Of a stretch of 64,000 nucleotides of DNA, positions 43,282-52,044 are shown one piece after another. Source of the stretch: Verrucomicrobiaceae bacterium UBA1938. Its GTDB lineage: Bacteria; Verrucomicrobiota; Verrucomicrobiia; Verrucomicrobiales; Verrucomicrobiaceae. The notes under the pieces were generated by a model. The model saw nothing but the letters and a program-made list of their open reading frames with translations, did not search any database and was not told the origin of the DNA. The stretch is taken from assembly GCA_002336895.1 (NCBI GenBank), contig DDFC01000032.1, positions 62,001-126,000 of the forward strand, read 5' to 3'. Made by a program: the position numbers and the translations under genes. Position 1 is the stretch's first letter. Each line of letters begins with the position of its first letter.

Positions 43282-43992
43282 GTGGCCGCTCCAGTCATCG
43301 CACTCCTAGTCATCGCCCTGGTTTCCCTGCTGGTGGTGCGTGTTGGGGCCACCGCGCTGATGATGACCGGCATCAGCTGGGACACGGCCAGCTTTCAGGC
43401 CTACTCGGCGTTTTTTGGTGTTGGCTTCACCACCAAGGAGGCGGAGCTGGTGGTCAACCACCCAGTTCGTCGTCGCATCATTCGCGATCTCATCCTGGCC
43501 GGAAACGTGGGCCTCACCTCCGCCCTGGCCACTCTCATCGTCACCCTGCTGCAAAGCGGCTCTGGCGGCGACACCATGCTGATGCTCCTCTGGCTCGTCG
43601 GCGGACTGGTGGTCATGCTGCTGATCTCCCGGCTCGCATGGTTTCAAAAAATGCTCGACCACATCATCCAGCGTACCCTGGAGCGCACGGGCATGGTGCG
43701 CGCGCTGGACTACGAACTTCTGCTGCGCATTCAACATGGCTATGTGGTTTCGGAAATTGAGGTGCTTCCGGGCACATTCCTCGCAGGCCGCACCCTGCGC
43801 GAATCGCGCCCCTGGGACCAGGGGGTCGTCATCCTCGCGATCACTCGTGAGGGGAAGACCCATTCTGGCATTCCCGCCCGGGATGATTTGATCAAGGCAG
43901 GGGACATTCTCACCGCCTACGGCAAGGAGCCTCATCTCCTCGCCATGACCCAGCCTTTCGATTCCCCAGCATCACAGAAACAAGATTCATGA
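43282..43992 (+). CDS. Membrane protein with C-terminal RCK_C (TrkA-C) domain
   Basis: 236 residues, starting at a GTG. Three membrane helices (about 5-27, 68-88, 95-115) are followed by a TrkA-C domain (about 150-225) with 'LPGTFLAGRTLRESRPWDQGVVILAITREGKTHSGIPARDDLIKAGDILTAYG'. RCK_C domains bind cyclic dinucleotides or other ligands and gate K+ or anion transporters; the transporter module here is unusually small and lacks an RCK_N/Rossmann part. It overlaps the SDR gene by four bases (ATGA), so translation is coupled. Confidence 0.8.
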   Translation: MAAPVIALLVIALVSLLVVRVGATALMMTGISWDTASFQAYSAFFGVGFTTKEAELVVNHPVRRRIIRDLILAGNVGLTSALATLIVTLLQSGSGGDTMLMLLWLVGGLVVMLLISRLAWFQKMLDHIIQRTLERTGMVRALDYELLLRIQHGYVVSEIEVLPGTFLAGRTLRESRPWDQGVVILAITREGKTHSGIPARDDLIKAGDILTAYGKEPHLLAMTQPFDSPASQKQDS

Positions 43993-44699
43993 ACCTCTCC
44001 CATCAAGTCTGCGTCATCACCGGCGGTGCCAAGGGCATCGGCCTAGCCACCGCCCAGGCCCTGCTCGCACGCGGTGCACGTGTGGCGCTTCTCGACCTCG
44101 AAAATGTCGCCCTCGATCCCCCCAACACCCTCTCCATCTGCTGCGACGTCTCCAACGCCGCTGATTTGCAGGCCGCCGTTGATCAGGTCACCGAACAACT
44201 CGGCCCCATCTCCGTCTGGGTCAACAACGCCGGGCTCGCACGCCATCGCTGGATTCCCGACTACACGGAGGCTGAGATCGACCTCATGCTCGCAGTAAAC
44301 CTCAAGGGCACCATCCTCGGCTCCCAGGCCGCTTTGAAGTCCATGATCCCGCACCAGCGGGGCCACATCATCAACGTGATCTCCACCGCCAGCCTGCGTG
44401 GCATCCCAAGCGAGACCGTGTACTGTGCCGCCAAGTGGGGCGTGCGCGGCTTCACCCAAGGACTCGCGGAGGAGGCAGCCCCCCATCGAATCCGCGTCAC
44501 AGCCATCCTGCCCGGCGGAGTGGACACCGCCTTCTGGGACGATGCCTCCCAGCGCCAGGCCCCGAAGCAGCTCTTTCTCAAGCCCGAGCACATCGCCGAC
44601 GGCATCGTCCGCTGCCTTGAGATGGACGACTTCTGCGTCCCGCGCGAACTGGTGCTGCGCTCTCTGGATGACAGTGACTTCTCGGTGAAGCCTGCGTGA
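43989..44699 (+). CDS. Short-chain dehydrogenase/reductase
   Basis: 236 residues, classical SDR. Cofactor motif 'TGGAKGIG' (residues 11-18), 'NNAG' (79-82), catalytic Ser near 132-135, Tyr145 and Lys149 ('YCAAK'). NAD(P)-dependent oxidation/reduction of an alcohol or ketone; substrate unknown. Coupled with the upstream TrkA-C protein gene. The gap to the next gene (44700-44816) contains nothing that I recognise. Confidence 0.88.
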   Translation: MNLSHQVCVITGGAKGIGLATAQALLARGARVALLDLENVALDPPNTLSICCDVSNAADLQAAVDQVTEQLGPISVWVNNAGLARHRWIPDYTEAEIDLMLAVNLKGTILGSQAALKSMIPHQRGHIINVISTASLRGIPSETVYCAAKWGVRGFTQGLAEEAAPHRIRVTAILPGGVDTAFWDDASQRQAPKQLFLKPEHIADGIVRCLEMDDFCVPRELVLRSLDDSDFSVKPA

Positions 44700-44816
44700 T
44701 TAGCGCGCCGCATGATTCCGCTCCCAAGCACGTATTCTGCCGTGGAAACAGCTCCCAAAAGCCGCTGACGTGATGGCTTCAGGTGCTTGCAGTTTCTAAA
44801 CCTTGGCCGCCACATC

Positions 44817-45602
44817 ATGAGCAAACACCTTTTCTCCAAGGCTTCACGACGTGCATTTATCAGAGCAGCTTCTTGGGGTACGCTGGGGGCTGCAACCACT
44901 AAGCTCTGGAGCCGGGCCGCTGGCGCTCCGGCAAACATGACCGGAGATCCACCACCAGAGGGCTTCACCCCGCTCTTTGATGGCCTCACCTGGACTCACT
45001 GGCAGCACGAGCCACATCTCGACGGCGTGTGGGAGATCGCCGATGGCACCATCCGCCTGCGCACCGACGAACCTCCGCGCAAAGCTGGCAAGGACTACAA
45101 CCTTTCCACGGCAAAGAAGTACAAAGACTTTGTTCTCCTCATCGACTGGCGTCTCACCGGCAAACCTGTGGTGAAGCCGCACCAGTGGCTCATGGACGAC
45201 GGCCAGTTTCATACCGATGCCGCCGGCAAGGTGATCATGAAAGACAATCTCACCTGGGGAGACAGCGGCATCTACCTGCGTGGTGCACGTGACGCACAGG
45301 TCAACATCTGGTGCCAGCCCTGCGGCAGCGGCGAGGTGGGCACCAAGTTCAAGGACACTGAGGCCACGAAAGAAGAACGCATGAAGACCATGCCCAGCGT
45401 CCGTGCCGACAAAGGCCCCGGCGAGTGGAACCGCTTCATCATCACCCTGCGCGGCGACCGCGTGGATGTGACGCTCAACGGAGTGGACATCATCCAGGGC
45501 GCACGCGTGAAACAGATTCCCGCCGAAGGACCCATCACCCTCCAAAACCACAAGGATGGGGTGGAATTCCGCCGCATCTTCATCAAGGAGCTCGATCACT
45601 AG
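44817..45602 (+). CDS. Tat-exported DUF1080 (3-keto-disaccharide hydrolase) protein
   Basis: 261 residues. Tat signal 'SRRAFIRAASWG' then a single DUF1080 beta-jelly-roll domain with 'GFTPLFDGLTWTHW', 'GVWEIADGTIRLR', 'DFVLLIDWRL', 'GDSGIYLRG' and 'NRFIITLRGDRVDVTLNG' blocks. Members hydrolyse or lyse 3-keto-O-glycosides or bind sugars; many PVC paralogues are known. Together with the Gfo/Idh/MocA oxidoreductase at 17101 it fits 3-keto-glycoside metabolism (inference). ATG 44817 was selected because it begins the Tat motif. A serine hydrolase gene follows after 29 bases. Confidence 0.88.
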   Translation: MSKHLFSKASRRAFIRAASWGTLGAATTKLWSRAAGAPANMTGDPPPEGFTPLFDGLTWTHWQHEPHLDGVWEIADGTIRLRTDEPPRKAGKDYNLSTAKKYKDFVLLIDWRLTGKPVVKPHQWLMDDGQFHTDAAGKVIMKDNLTWGDSGIYLRGARDAQVNIWCQPCGSGEVGTKFKDTEATKEERMKTMPSVRADKGPGEWNRFIITLRGDRVDVTLNGVDIIQGARVKQIPAEGPITLQNHKDGVEFRRIFIKELDH

Positions 45603-45631
45603 CCTTCGACCACAAGCAGCCCCCCACCGCC

Positions 45632-46723
45632 ATGACCAACCGCCGCACCTTCCTGACCTCTCTCACTGGGCTTGCGGCCACCACGAGCCACGGTCTCACC
45701 CCTTCCCTTATGAACGACGCATTTCAGATCATCCAGAAGCAGATCAAAGACGGCACCCTCGAATCCGCCGTGCTGCATGTGCGCAGAAAGCAGGACACCT
45801 TTCAGCAGGCTTTTGGCAAAGCTGCAAATGCCGATGCCATTTTCCTTCTCGCATCCATCACCAAGACCATGACCGCCACGGCGGTGATGGTGCTGGCGGA
45901 GCGTGGCGAACTGCGGATCACCGATCCCGCGATGAGGTTCATTCCCGAGTTCAGCGAAAGCGCGCGCAAGGAAATCACCATCGAGCACCTGCTCGCACAC
46001 ACCTCCGGCCTTCCGGATCAGTTGGAAGACAATGCCGCAATGCGCGCACGCCATGCACCGCTGGCAGAGTTTGTGCAGGGTGCTATCCGCACACCGCTGC
46101 TGTTTGCTCCTGGCACGAAGTACCATTACCACAGTATGGGCATTCTGCTGGCGGCGGGAATCGTGGAGCGCATCACCAAAACTCCGCTGCCAGACTTTCT
46201 TGCCAGAGAGGTCTTCGCTCCGCTGGAAATGACGCACAGCGCACTCGGGCTGGGTCGCTTCAAGATCGCAGATACCGTCCGCTGTCAGACCGAGCACGCC
46301 GCTCCCGAATCCGGCGCTGGCGATCCCAAAGCCGCCTCCTGGGACTGGAACAGCCCCTACTGGCGCAATCTCGCCGCGCCCTGGGGTGGCGCCCATGGCT
46401 CAGCCGGCGACGTGGCTCGATTCCTTGACTCGTTTCTGCATTTCTCCGGCAAAGTGCTGCGTCCAGAAACCGTGCGTCTGATGCTGCATAATCACAGCGA
46501 GGGCCTCGGTGCACGGCGCGGCATCGGCTTTGCCCTGGGTCCCGAGGGCTTTGGCAAAGGCTGCTCAGACAGGAGCTTTGGCCACTCGGGCTCCACCGGC
46601 ACTCTGGCCTGGGCGGACCCGGCCACGGACACCACCTGCGTCATTCTCACCTCCCTGCCATCTCGCATCTCCGCGGACACGATACTCCATCCCGTGTCAG
46701 ACGTGGTGGCCAGGCCGCGCTGA
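45632..46723 (+). CDS. Serine hydrolase of the beta-lactamase/class C penicillin-binding family
   Basis: 363 residues. N-terminal 'NRRTFLTSLTGLAATTSHG' reads like a Tat or Sec signal. Catalytic Ser75-x-x-Lys78 ('SITK'), Tyr-x-Ser in 'YHYHSMG' and the HxG motif in 'FGHSGSTGTLAWADP'. Family includes esterases, D-aminopeptidases and beta-lactamases; no specific activity can be read. It ends four bases before the convergent FecR-LamG gene. Its neighbour DUF1080 is on the same strand. Confidence 0.85.
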   Translation: MTNRRTFLTSLTGLAATTSHGLTPSLMNDAFQIIQKQIKDGTLESAVLHVRRKQDTFQQAFGKAANADAIFLLASITKTMTATAVMVLAERGELRITDPAMRFIPEFSESARKEITIEHLLAHTSGLPDQLEDNAAMRARHAPLAEFVQGAIRTPLLFAPGTKYHYHSMGILLAAGIVERITKTPLPDFLAREVFAPLEMTHSALGLGRFKIADTVRCQTEHAAPESGAGDPKAASWDWNSPYWRNLAAPWGGAHGSAGDVARFLDSFLHFSGKVLRPETVRLMLHNHSEGLGARRGIGFALGPEGFGKGCSDRSFGHSGSTGTLAWADPATDTTCVILTSLPSRISADTILHPVSDVVARPR

Positions 46724-46727
46724 AGTT

Positions 46728-48317
46728 TCAACGCGCCGCGTGCTCCCGGATTTCCTGCTCGCTTAGCGCATGCTCATAGACGGCCATTTCAGCCATGCGC
46801 CCTATGAACTGGCGAGCATCCTTGTTTTCAGCAGCCTCAAACAGGCGGCCAAAGCGCAGCGCGCAGGCGGTGGTCTTCTCCGTGCCCAGCAGCTCGGTGT
46901 CTCCCACCAGCCTGCCGTCCAAGAACATTTCCAGCGTGCCTCCACGGCGCTGGCAGACGAGGTGCTGCCAGCGGTAGGGGGTGTAAAGCGGGGCGCTGTA
47001 TACATTCATGCCGTCCCTGCTCCCAGGAGGCCAGCGGAAGAGAAAGCGCACCCGGCCGGGCCGCAGGGCATTGCGTGCATCGCGCCGCGTCAGTTGCAGC
47101 AGGGAGAGCGTGTCGTGCTCATCATCCAGTGCATGCAGCACGGCCAGCACGCTGCTGTGATACGCATCGCTGGCAAACCAAAGCTCCACCGCAAACTCTT
47201 CGGGCGGCGTCCACTCGCCATCTGCACGCAGATACTGCGGTTCATTCTCGGCAGAAAACGCTAGGCTGCCATCAGCCTGAGGCACGATGCCGCCTTGAAT
47301 CCGCAAAGCTTTGCCGCCAGAGCCCGCATCTGCAATGCTACCCTCTCCAGCCGCCTGACCACGCCAGTAGTGCAGCGGTTTGGACTTGAGAATGCGCTGC
47401 GCATAATCCGCTCTCAGTGCCAGCGGAGGAATGCGCAGATCAGGTGCGCTGAGCATCTCCCGCGCATCAATGCCGCGCAGCGTTTTGGCCTGCGGGTCCA
47501 GCTCCGAAGACTGCTGCGCACTGAGCAGCCGCGTCCGCAGCGGGCTGCCATCCTTTGAGAGCATCGCCAGTTCCGCCTGCCCCTGATAGACCATCACCTG
47601 CGTCTTGCCCTGGCCTTCCACATTCACGCCAAACTCCGTCCCCAGATCCACCACCGCGCCTCCCGGCGTCTCGATGGTGAACCCCTCCGCTCCTTGATTC
47701 ACATGTGCACGCACATTGCCACGCCTGCACGTGATGCGCTCGGCATCTTGCAGCGTGATGTCTGCCGGACCTTCAATGTGGACACTGACTCCGCTCAAGA
47801 AAGCGAGCGTAAGACGACCGCTCTCAAAACGCAGATTTCCCGCGCCCACCAGTCCTCCGACAAGCGGTTTATTCGCCTGCGCAGCATGCCATTTCACCTC
47901 ATCCATCCGCACCACCAGCGCGAGATTTTCACGAACCGCGGAAGCCGTAGCGGCCTGCTGCGATGACTGCATCATCAGAAGCACCGCAAACACCGCTGCA
48001 AGACAAGCGGCCAGCGCGGCCACAGGCCGCCACCAGGAGGCCACAAACGGGCGTGGCTGCCTGCGCAGCGCTGCCCGAATTTGCTCCTCGGCAAAGTCTT
48101 GTCTCACCGCCGCCAGCCCCAGTTCGTCTTGAAGCTCCAGCCAGCGGGGCTCAGGTGCCTGCACGGCCTGCAGGCTTCCAAAGGTGCGCAGTTCCGTCAC
48201 CAGTTCTTTTCTCAGTGCAGCATCTTCGCTCAGCCGCTTCAGCAACTCCGCACGCCGAGCCTCTGTCATCTCTTCGCCAAACCATGCAGCGATGATTTCA
48301 TGCAGCTCCTCAGACAT
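46728..48317 (-). CDS. FecR-type/LamG membrane protein (putative anti-sigma factor)
   Basis: 529 residues. Residues 1-80 form a cytosolic Leu-rich/acidic domain, one membrane helix lies at about 98-117, then a FecR-like domain (about 190-270, 'GGAVVDLGTEFGVNVEGQGKTQVMVYQGQAEL') and a C-terminal LamG/concanavalin-like domain (about 370-520, 'FAVELWFASD...LHALDDEHDTLSLLQL...RWQHLVCQRRGGTLEMFLDGRLVGDTELL'). The architecture is typical of PVC ECF-associated sensors that detect extracellular ligands such as polysaccharide. The gene overlaps the sigma factor gene by eight bases, so the two are coupled. Confidence 0.85.
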   Translation of the reverse strand: MSEELHEIIAAWFGEEMTEARRAELLKRLSEDAALRKELVTELRTFGSLQAVQAPEPRWLELQDELGLAAVRQDFAEEQIRAALRRQPRPFVASWWRPVAALAACLAAVFAVLLMMQSSQQAATASAVRENLALVVRMDEVKWHAAQANKPLVGGLVGAGNLRFESGRLTLAFLSGVSVHIEGPADITLQDAERITCRRGNVRAHVNQGAEGFTIETPGGAVVDLGTEFGVNVEGQGKTQVMVYQGQAELAMLSKDGSPLRTRLLSAQQSSELDPQAKTLRGIDAREMLSAPDLRIPPLALRADYAQRILKSKPLHYWRGQAAGEGSIADAGSGGKALRIQGGIVPQADGSLAFSAENEPQYLRADGEWTPPEEFAVELWFASDAYHSSVLAVLHALDDEHDTLSLLQLTRRDARNALRPGRVRFLFRWPPGSRDGMNVYSAPLYTPYRWQHLVCQRRGGTLEMFLDGRLVGDTELLGTEKTTACALRFGRLFEAAENKDARQFIGRMAEMAVYEHALSEQEIREHAAR

Positions 48318-48873
48318 TTTGCACCTCCTTCACGACACACTCCCGCAGGAGCTGGTTGGCACGATAGTGCAGTTGGTAGATCGCCCCGGCAGAGGTTTGC
48401 AGCGCTTCAGCCAGCGCCTGCACCTTCATCCCCTCCAGCCCAGCATGCACCACACGCCGCAGCTTCTCCGGCAGTTTGGAAATGCAGCGCAGCAGAGCCT
48501 CGATGTGTTCAGGCTTTTCGTGCGCAGCGGCGGCATCCAGCTCGCCGCCCACGATCGCCGCCACCTCGGCGCGAAAGCGGTCCAGCGCGCTCGACCTCCG
48601 CTGGCTGCTGCGGAAGTGCATGAGCACCTTGTTGCGCGCGATGCCCCGCAGCCACGCGCCCATGTCATCGCCACGCTTGAAGCTGTGCAGTGATCGATAC
48701 GCCGCGATGAAGGTCTCCTGCGCCAGATCATCCACATCCCCGGTGTTGAAAACCTGCGCGCCAATGTAGCTGCGCAGCATCAGGCCGTGCGCCTGCACCA
48801 CCTGCATAAAGGCGGCGGAGTCTCCGCGTGCCACGGCGTCCAGCACGGCATCCATCTGGGAGGGGTCTGTCAT
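48310..48873 (-). CDS. ECF-type RNA polymerase sigma factor
   Basis: 187 residues. Sigma-2 region ('GDVDDLAQETFIAAYRSLHSF...AWLRGIARNKVLMHFRS') and sigma-4 region ('LRCISKLPEKLRRVVHAGLEGMKVQALAEALQTSAGAIYQLHYRANQLLREC') are visible; no extra C-terminal domain. It is the first gene of a coupled pair with the FecR-LamG protein and is divergent from the PSD1 locus, with a palindrome between. It probably drives the neighbouring locus (inference). Confidence 0.9.
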   Translation of the reverse strand: MTDPSQMDAVLDAVARGDSAAFMQVVQAHGLMLRSYIGAQVFNTGDVDDLAQETFIAAYRSLHSFKRGDDMGAWLRGIARNKVLMHFRSSQRRSSALDRFRAEVAAIVGGELDAAAAHEKPEHIEALLRCISKLPEKLRRVVHAGLEGMKVQALAEALQTSAGAIYQLHYRANQLLRECVVKEVQNV

Positions 48874-48898
48874 CAGCCACAGTTTGCCGCAGACTCGC

Positions 48899-48931
48899 GG
48901 ATCTCACACAAAAACATTTTTTGTGAGATCC
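48899..48931. promoter_or_regulatory. Long palindrome between the ECF gene and the PSD1 locus
   Basis: GGATCTCAC (48899-48907) and GTGAGATCC (48923-48931) are perfect arms; the inside is A-rich then T-rich, extending the pairing to about 15 bases each side. It is 26 bases from the sigma factor start and 60 from the PSD1 gene start, so an operator, a divergent-promoter element or an attenuator-type hairpin are all possible. Confidence 0.55.
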
Positions 48932-48990
48932 CCGCCCCGGCGGCAAATCAGTCATCATAGATCACGTTCTTCTGGCACGTTATTTCCACC

Positions 48991-51900
48991 ATGACCAAGT
49001 CCACCAGCCTCCTTCTGCTTTCCGCCCTCGGCCTCCACGCCGCCGAACCTCCCGTGCCGGCCAAGATCGAGTTCAATCGCGATGTGCGGCCCATACTCTC
49101 GGACAACTGCTTCTACTGCCACGGAAACGACCCCAAGCACCGCGAGGCCGACCTGCGGCTGGACATCCGCGAGGAGGCCCTGAGCGCCAAGGCCTTCATC
49201 CCCGGAAAGGGCGCGGAAAGCGAGTTGGTCTCACGCATTCTCACCACGGATGAGGACGACCTCATGCCGCCGCCGGATTCCCACAAAAAGCTCACCCCAC
49301 AGCAGAAGGAGATCCTGAAAAAATGGATCGACCAGGGCGCGGCCTACCAGCAGCACTGGGCTTATGAAAAGCCGGTGAGAGCCGCAGTTCCCGCAGGCAA
49401 AAACGGCGTGGATGTACTGGTGCAGAAGCGCCTGGCCGAAGTCGGCCTCAAGCCCTCGCCGCAGGCCGATCCCCGCACGCTCATCCGCAGGCTCTACCTG
49501 GACCTGATCGGGCTGCCGCCCAAGCCGGAGGAGGTAGCTGCTTTTGAGCGCGACCACTCCCCTGCCGCCTACGCAAAGATCGTTGACGGCTTGCTCAAAA
49601 ATCCGCACTTCGGCGAGCGCATGGCAATCGGCTGGCTCGATGTGGTGCGCTTTGCCGACACCATCGGTTACCACAGCGACAACCCGCACAATGTCTGGCC
49701 TTACCGCGACTACGTCATCCGTGCCTTCAACAGCAACAAGCGCTTCGATCGCTTCACCATCGAGCAAATCGCCGGAGACCTGCTGCCGGACGCCAGCCAG
49801 GAGACGCGCGTGGCCTCCGCCTTCAACCGCCTCCTGCTCACTACCGAGGAGGGTGGTGCCCAGGCCAAGGACTACGAGCAGCGCATGCTGACCGACCGCG
49901 TGCGTGCTGTGGGAAATGCATGGCTGGGGCAGACCACCGGCTGCAGCCAGTGCCACGATCACAAGTTCGACCCCTGGACACAGCGCGACTTCTATTCTCT
50001 GGGCGCCTTCTTTGCAGACATCAAGGAGCCAATCCTCGGCCGCCGCGAGCCCGGCATGCTGGTGCTGGATGAAGCAGGGCAGAAGAAGCAGGCGGACATC
50101 GCCCAGCGTCTGGCCGCACTGCAGGCAGACTTTGCCAAGGCACGCCCGGAGCTCGCCGCAGGTCAGACAGCCTGGGAGAAGCAGGCGCTTGAAGCCGTCA
50201 ACTCCAGCAGCCTTTGGCAGCCGCTCAAGCAGGTCACTGCAGCCTCAGCCAAGAAGAACGTCGCCATCAAAGCCGACAAGGAAGGCGTGGTCCGCGGCAC
50301 CATCGACGCCAAGCGCAATGAGCGGAAACAGAACGACGGCACCGATACCTACACCCTTACCGCCAAGCTGCCTGCAGGCACCACCGGCATCCGCATCGAG
50401 GCTCTGAAGGAAAAGCTGCGCGGCATCGGCCTCGCTTCCAACGGCAACTTTGTGCTGAGCGAGATCGCCCTCAGCAGCGGTGGCAAAAAGCAGTCAGGCA
50501 AGATCACCGTCTCCCATGCCAGCGCCACCTATGAGCAGAAGACCTTTCCAGCATCAGCCTCCATCGACGGCATTAAAGACCAAAAGAACAACGGCTGGGG
50601 CGTGTTGGGCGGCACCGGAGCTGATCAGGCGCTCTACCTTGAACTAGCGGAGCCACTCGCTGAAGCCAATACCTCGGTCACTTTCACACTCACCTTCGGC
50701 TGGGGAGACAATCACGAGATGGCCAACCTGCGCCTGAGCACCACCAGCGCGCCCAAGCCCATCCGCGCCCCCGGCACCGCCCTTCCCTCCGCTGAGATTG
50801 CCGCCATCCTGAAGACCGCACCTGAAAAGCGTACCGCTGCACAGAAAGGCCAGCTTGCATCTGCCTACAAACAGATCGCCCCTGAGCTCCGCGAGCTTCG
50901 CTCCAAGATCGCCACCGTGGAGAAAGAGAAAGCCGACTTCGAAAACAGCGCGCCCAAGTGCATCGTCTCTGTCAGCGACACCAACAAGCGCACCGTGCGC
51001 ATCCTGCCACGCGGCAACTGGATGGATGAAAGTGGTGAGGTGGTGAAGGCCTCTCTGCCCGGCTACCTGCCCAAGCCAAAGATCGAAGGCCGCGACCTCA
51101 ACCGTCTCGATCTGGCGCAGTGGCTCGTCTCCAAGGACAATCCTCTCACCGCACGCACCGTCATGAACCGCCTGTGGAAACAGTTCTTCGGCATCGGCTT
51201 GAGCAAGGTGCTCGACGACCTCGGTGCTCAGGGCGAGCCACCGGTGAACCCCGCACTGCTCGACTGGCTGGCCTGCGAATTCATGGACAGCGGCTGGGAC
51301 ATTCAGCACATGATCCGCATCATTGTGGATAGCGCCACCTACCAGCAGGTGTCCACCTCCACCAAGGAGCTTACCGCCGCAGATCCCTACAATCGCGAAT
51401 GTGCCCGCCAGAGCCCCTTCCGCCTGGATGCCGAACTCGTGCGTGACAATGCACTCACCATCTCCGGCCTGCTCGTTCCAAAAATCGGCGGCCCCAGCGT
51501 GAAGCCCTATCAGCCCGCCAAATACTGGGAAAATCTGAACTTCCCCACCCGCGAATGGCAGAACGACAGTGGCGAGGGCCTGTATCGCCGTGGCCTCTAC
51601 ACCTGGTGGCAGCGCACCTTCCTCCAGCCCTCTCTGCTGGCCTTTGACGCCCCCAGCCGCGAGGAATGCGTGGCCGAGCGCAACCGCTCCAACATCCCGC
51701 AGCAGGCACTCGTGCTTCTCAATGACCCGACCTATGTCGAGGCTGCTCGCACCTTTGCCGCCCGCGTCCTCTCTGAGTGCACCGGCGACATTGCCCAGCG
51801 CATCACCTGGGCCTTTGAGCAGGTCTTGCAGCGCAAGCCAAGTGCCGAAGAGCTGAAGACGCTGACCTCTCTCTATGACAAGCAGTTCGCCGATTACCAA

Positions 51901-52041
51901 AAGGATGTCGCCTCTGCTGAGGCCCTGCTCAAAACCGGTGCGGCCGCCGTTCCTGCAGCCTTGAATAAGAGCGAGCTCGCCGCCTGGACGCACGTCACAC
52001 GCGTGCTGCTCAATCTGCACGAAACGATCACCCGAAGCTGA
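48991..52041 (+). CDS. PSCyt1/DUF1549/DUF1553 secreted c-haem protein (PSD1 type)
   Basis: 1016 residues with a signal peptide. Single haem motif CFYCH (residues 40-44) in the N-terminal PSCyt1 domain ('IEFNRDVRPILSDNCFYCHG...MPPPDSHKKLTPQQKEILKKWIDQGA'), DUF1549 (about 150-360, 'RLYLDLIGLPPKPEEVAAF...GERMAIGWLDVVRFADTIGYHSDN'), a middle discoidin-like part, and DUF1553 (about 700-960, 'TARTVMNRLWKQFFGIGLSKVLDDLGAQGEPPVNPALLDWLA'). The family is hugely expanded in PVC bacteria and is linked to DUF1501 proteins. Function is not known; carbohydrate or sulfated glycan processing is often suggested. DUF1501 follows three bases later. Confidence 0.93.
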   Translation: MTKSTSLLLLSALGLHAAEPPVPAKIEFNRDVRPILSDNCFYCHGNDPKHREADLRLDIREEALSAKAFIPGKGAESELVSRILTTDEDDLMPPPDSHKKLTPQQKEILKKWIDQGAAYQQHWAYEKPVRAAVPAGKNGVDVLVQKRLAEVGLKPSPQADPRTLIRRLYLDLIGLPPKPEEVAAFERDHSPAAYAKIVDGLLKNPHFGERMAIGWLDVVRFADTIGYHSDNPHNVWPYRDYVIRAFNSNKRFDRFTIEQIAGDLLPDASQETRVASAFNRLLLTTEEGGAQAKDYEQRMLTDRVRAVGNAWLGQTTGCSQCHDHKFDPWTQRDFYSLGAFFADIKEPILGRREPGMLVLDEAGQKKQADIAQRLAALQADFAKARPELAAGQTAWEKQALEAVNSSSLWQPLKQVTAASAKKNVAIKADKEGVVRGTIDAKRNERKQNDGTDTYTLTAKLPAGTTGIRIEALKEKLRGIGLASNGNFVLSEIALSSGGKKQSGKITVSHASATYEQKTFPASASIDGIKDQKNNGWGVLGGTGADQALYLELAEPLAEANTSVTFTLTFGWGDNHEMANLRLSTTSAPKPIRAPGTALPSAEIAAILKTAPEKRTAAQKGQLASAYKQIAPELRELRSKIATVEKEKADFENSAPKCIVSVSDTNKRTVRILPRGNWMDESGEVVKASLPGYLPKPKIEGRDLNRLDLAQWLVSKDNPLTARTVMNRLWKQFFGIGLSKVLDDLGAQGEPPVNPALLDWLACEFMDSGWDIQHMIRIIVDSATYQQVSTSTKELTAADPYNRECARQSPFRLDAELVRDNALTISGLLVPKIGGPSVKPYQPAKYWENLNFPTREWQNDSGEGLYRRGLYTWWQRTFLQPSLLAFDAPSREECVAERNRSNIPQQALVLLNDPTYVEAARTFAARVLSECTGDIAQRITWAFEQVLQRKPSAEELKTLTSLYDKQFADYQKDVASAEALLKTGAAAVPAALNKSELAAWTHVTRVLLNLHETITRS

Positions 52042-52044
52042 ACC

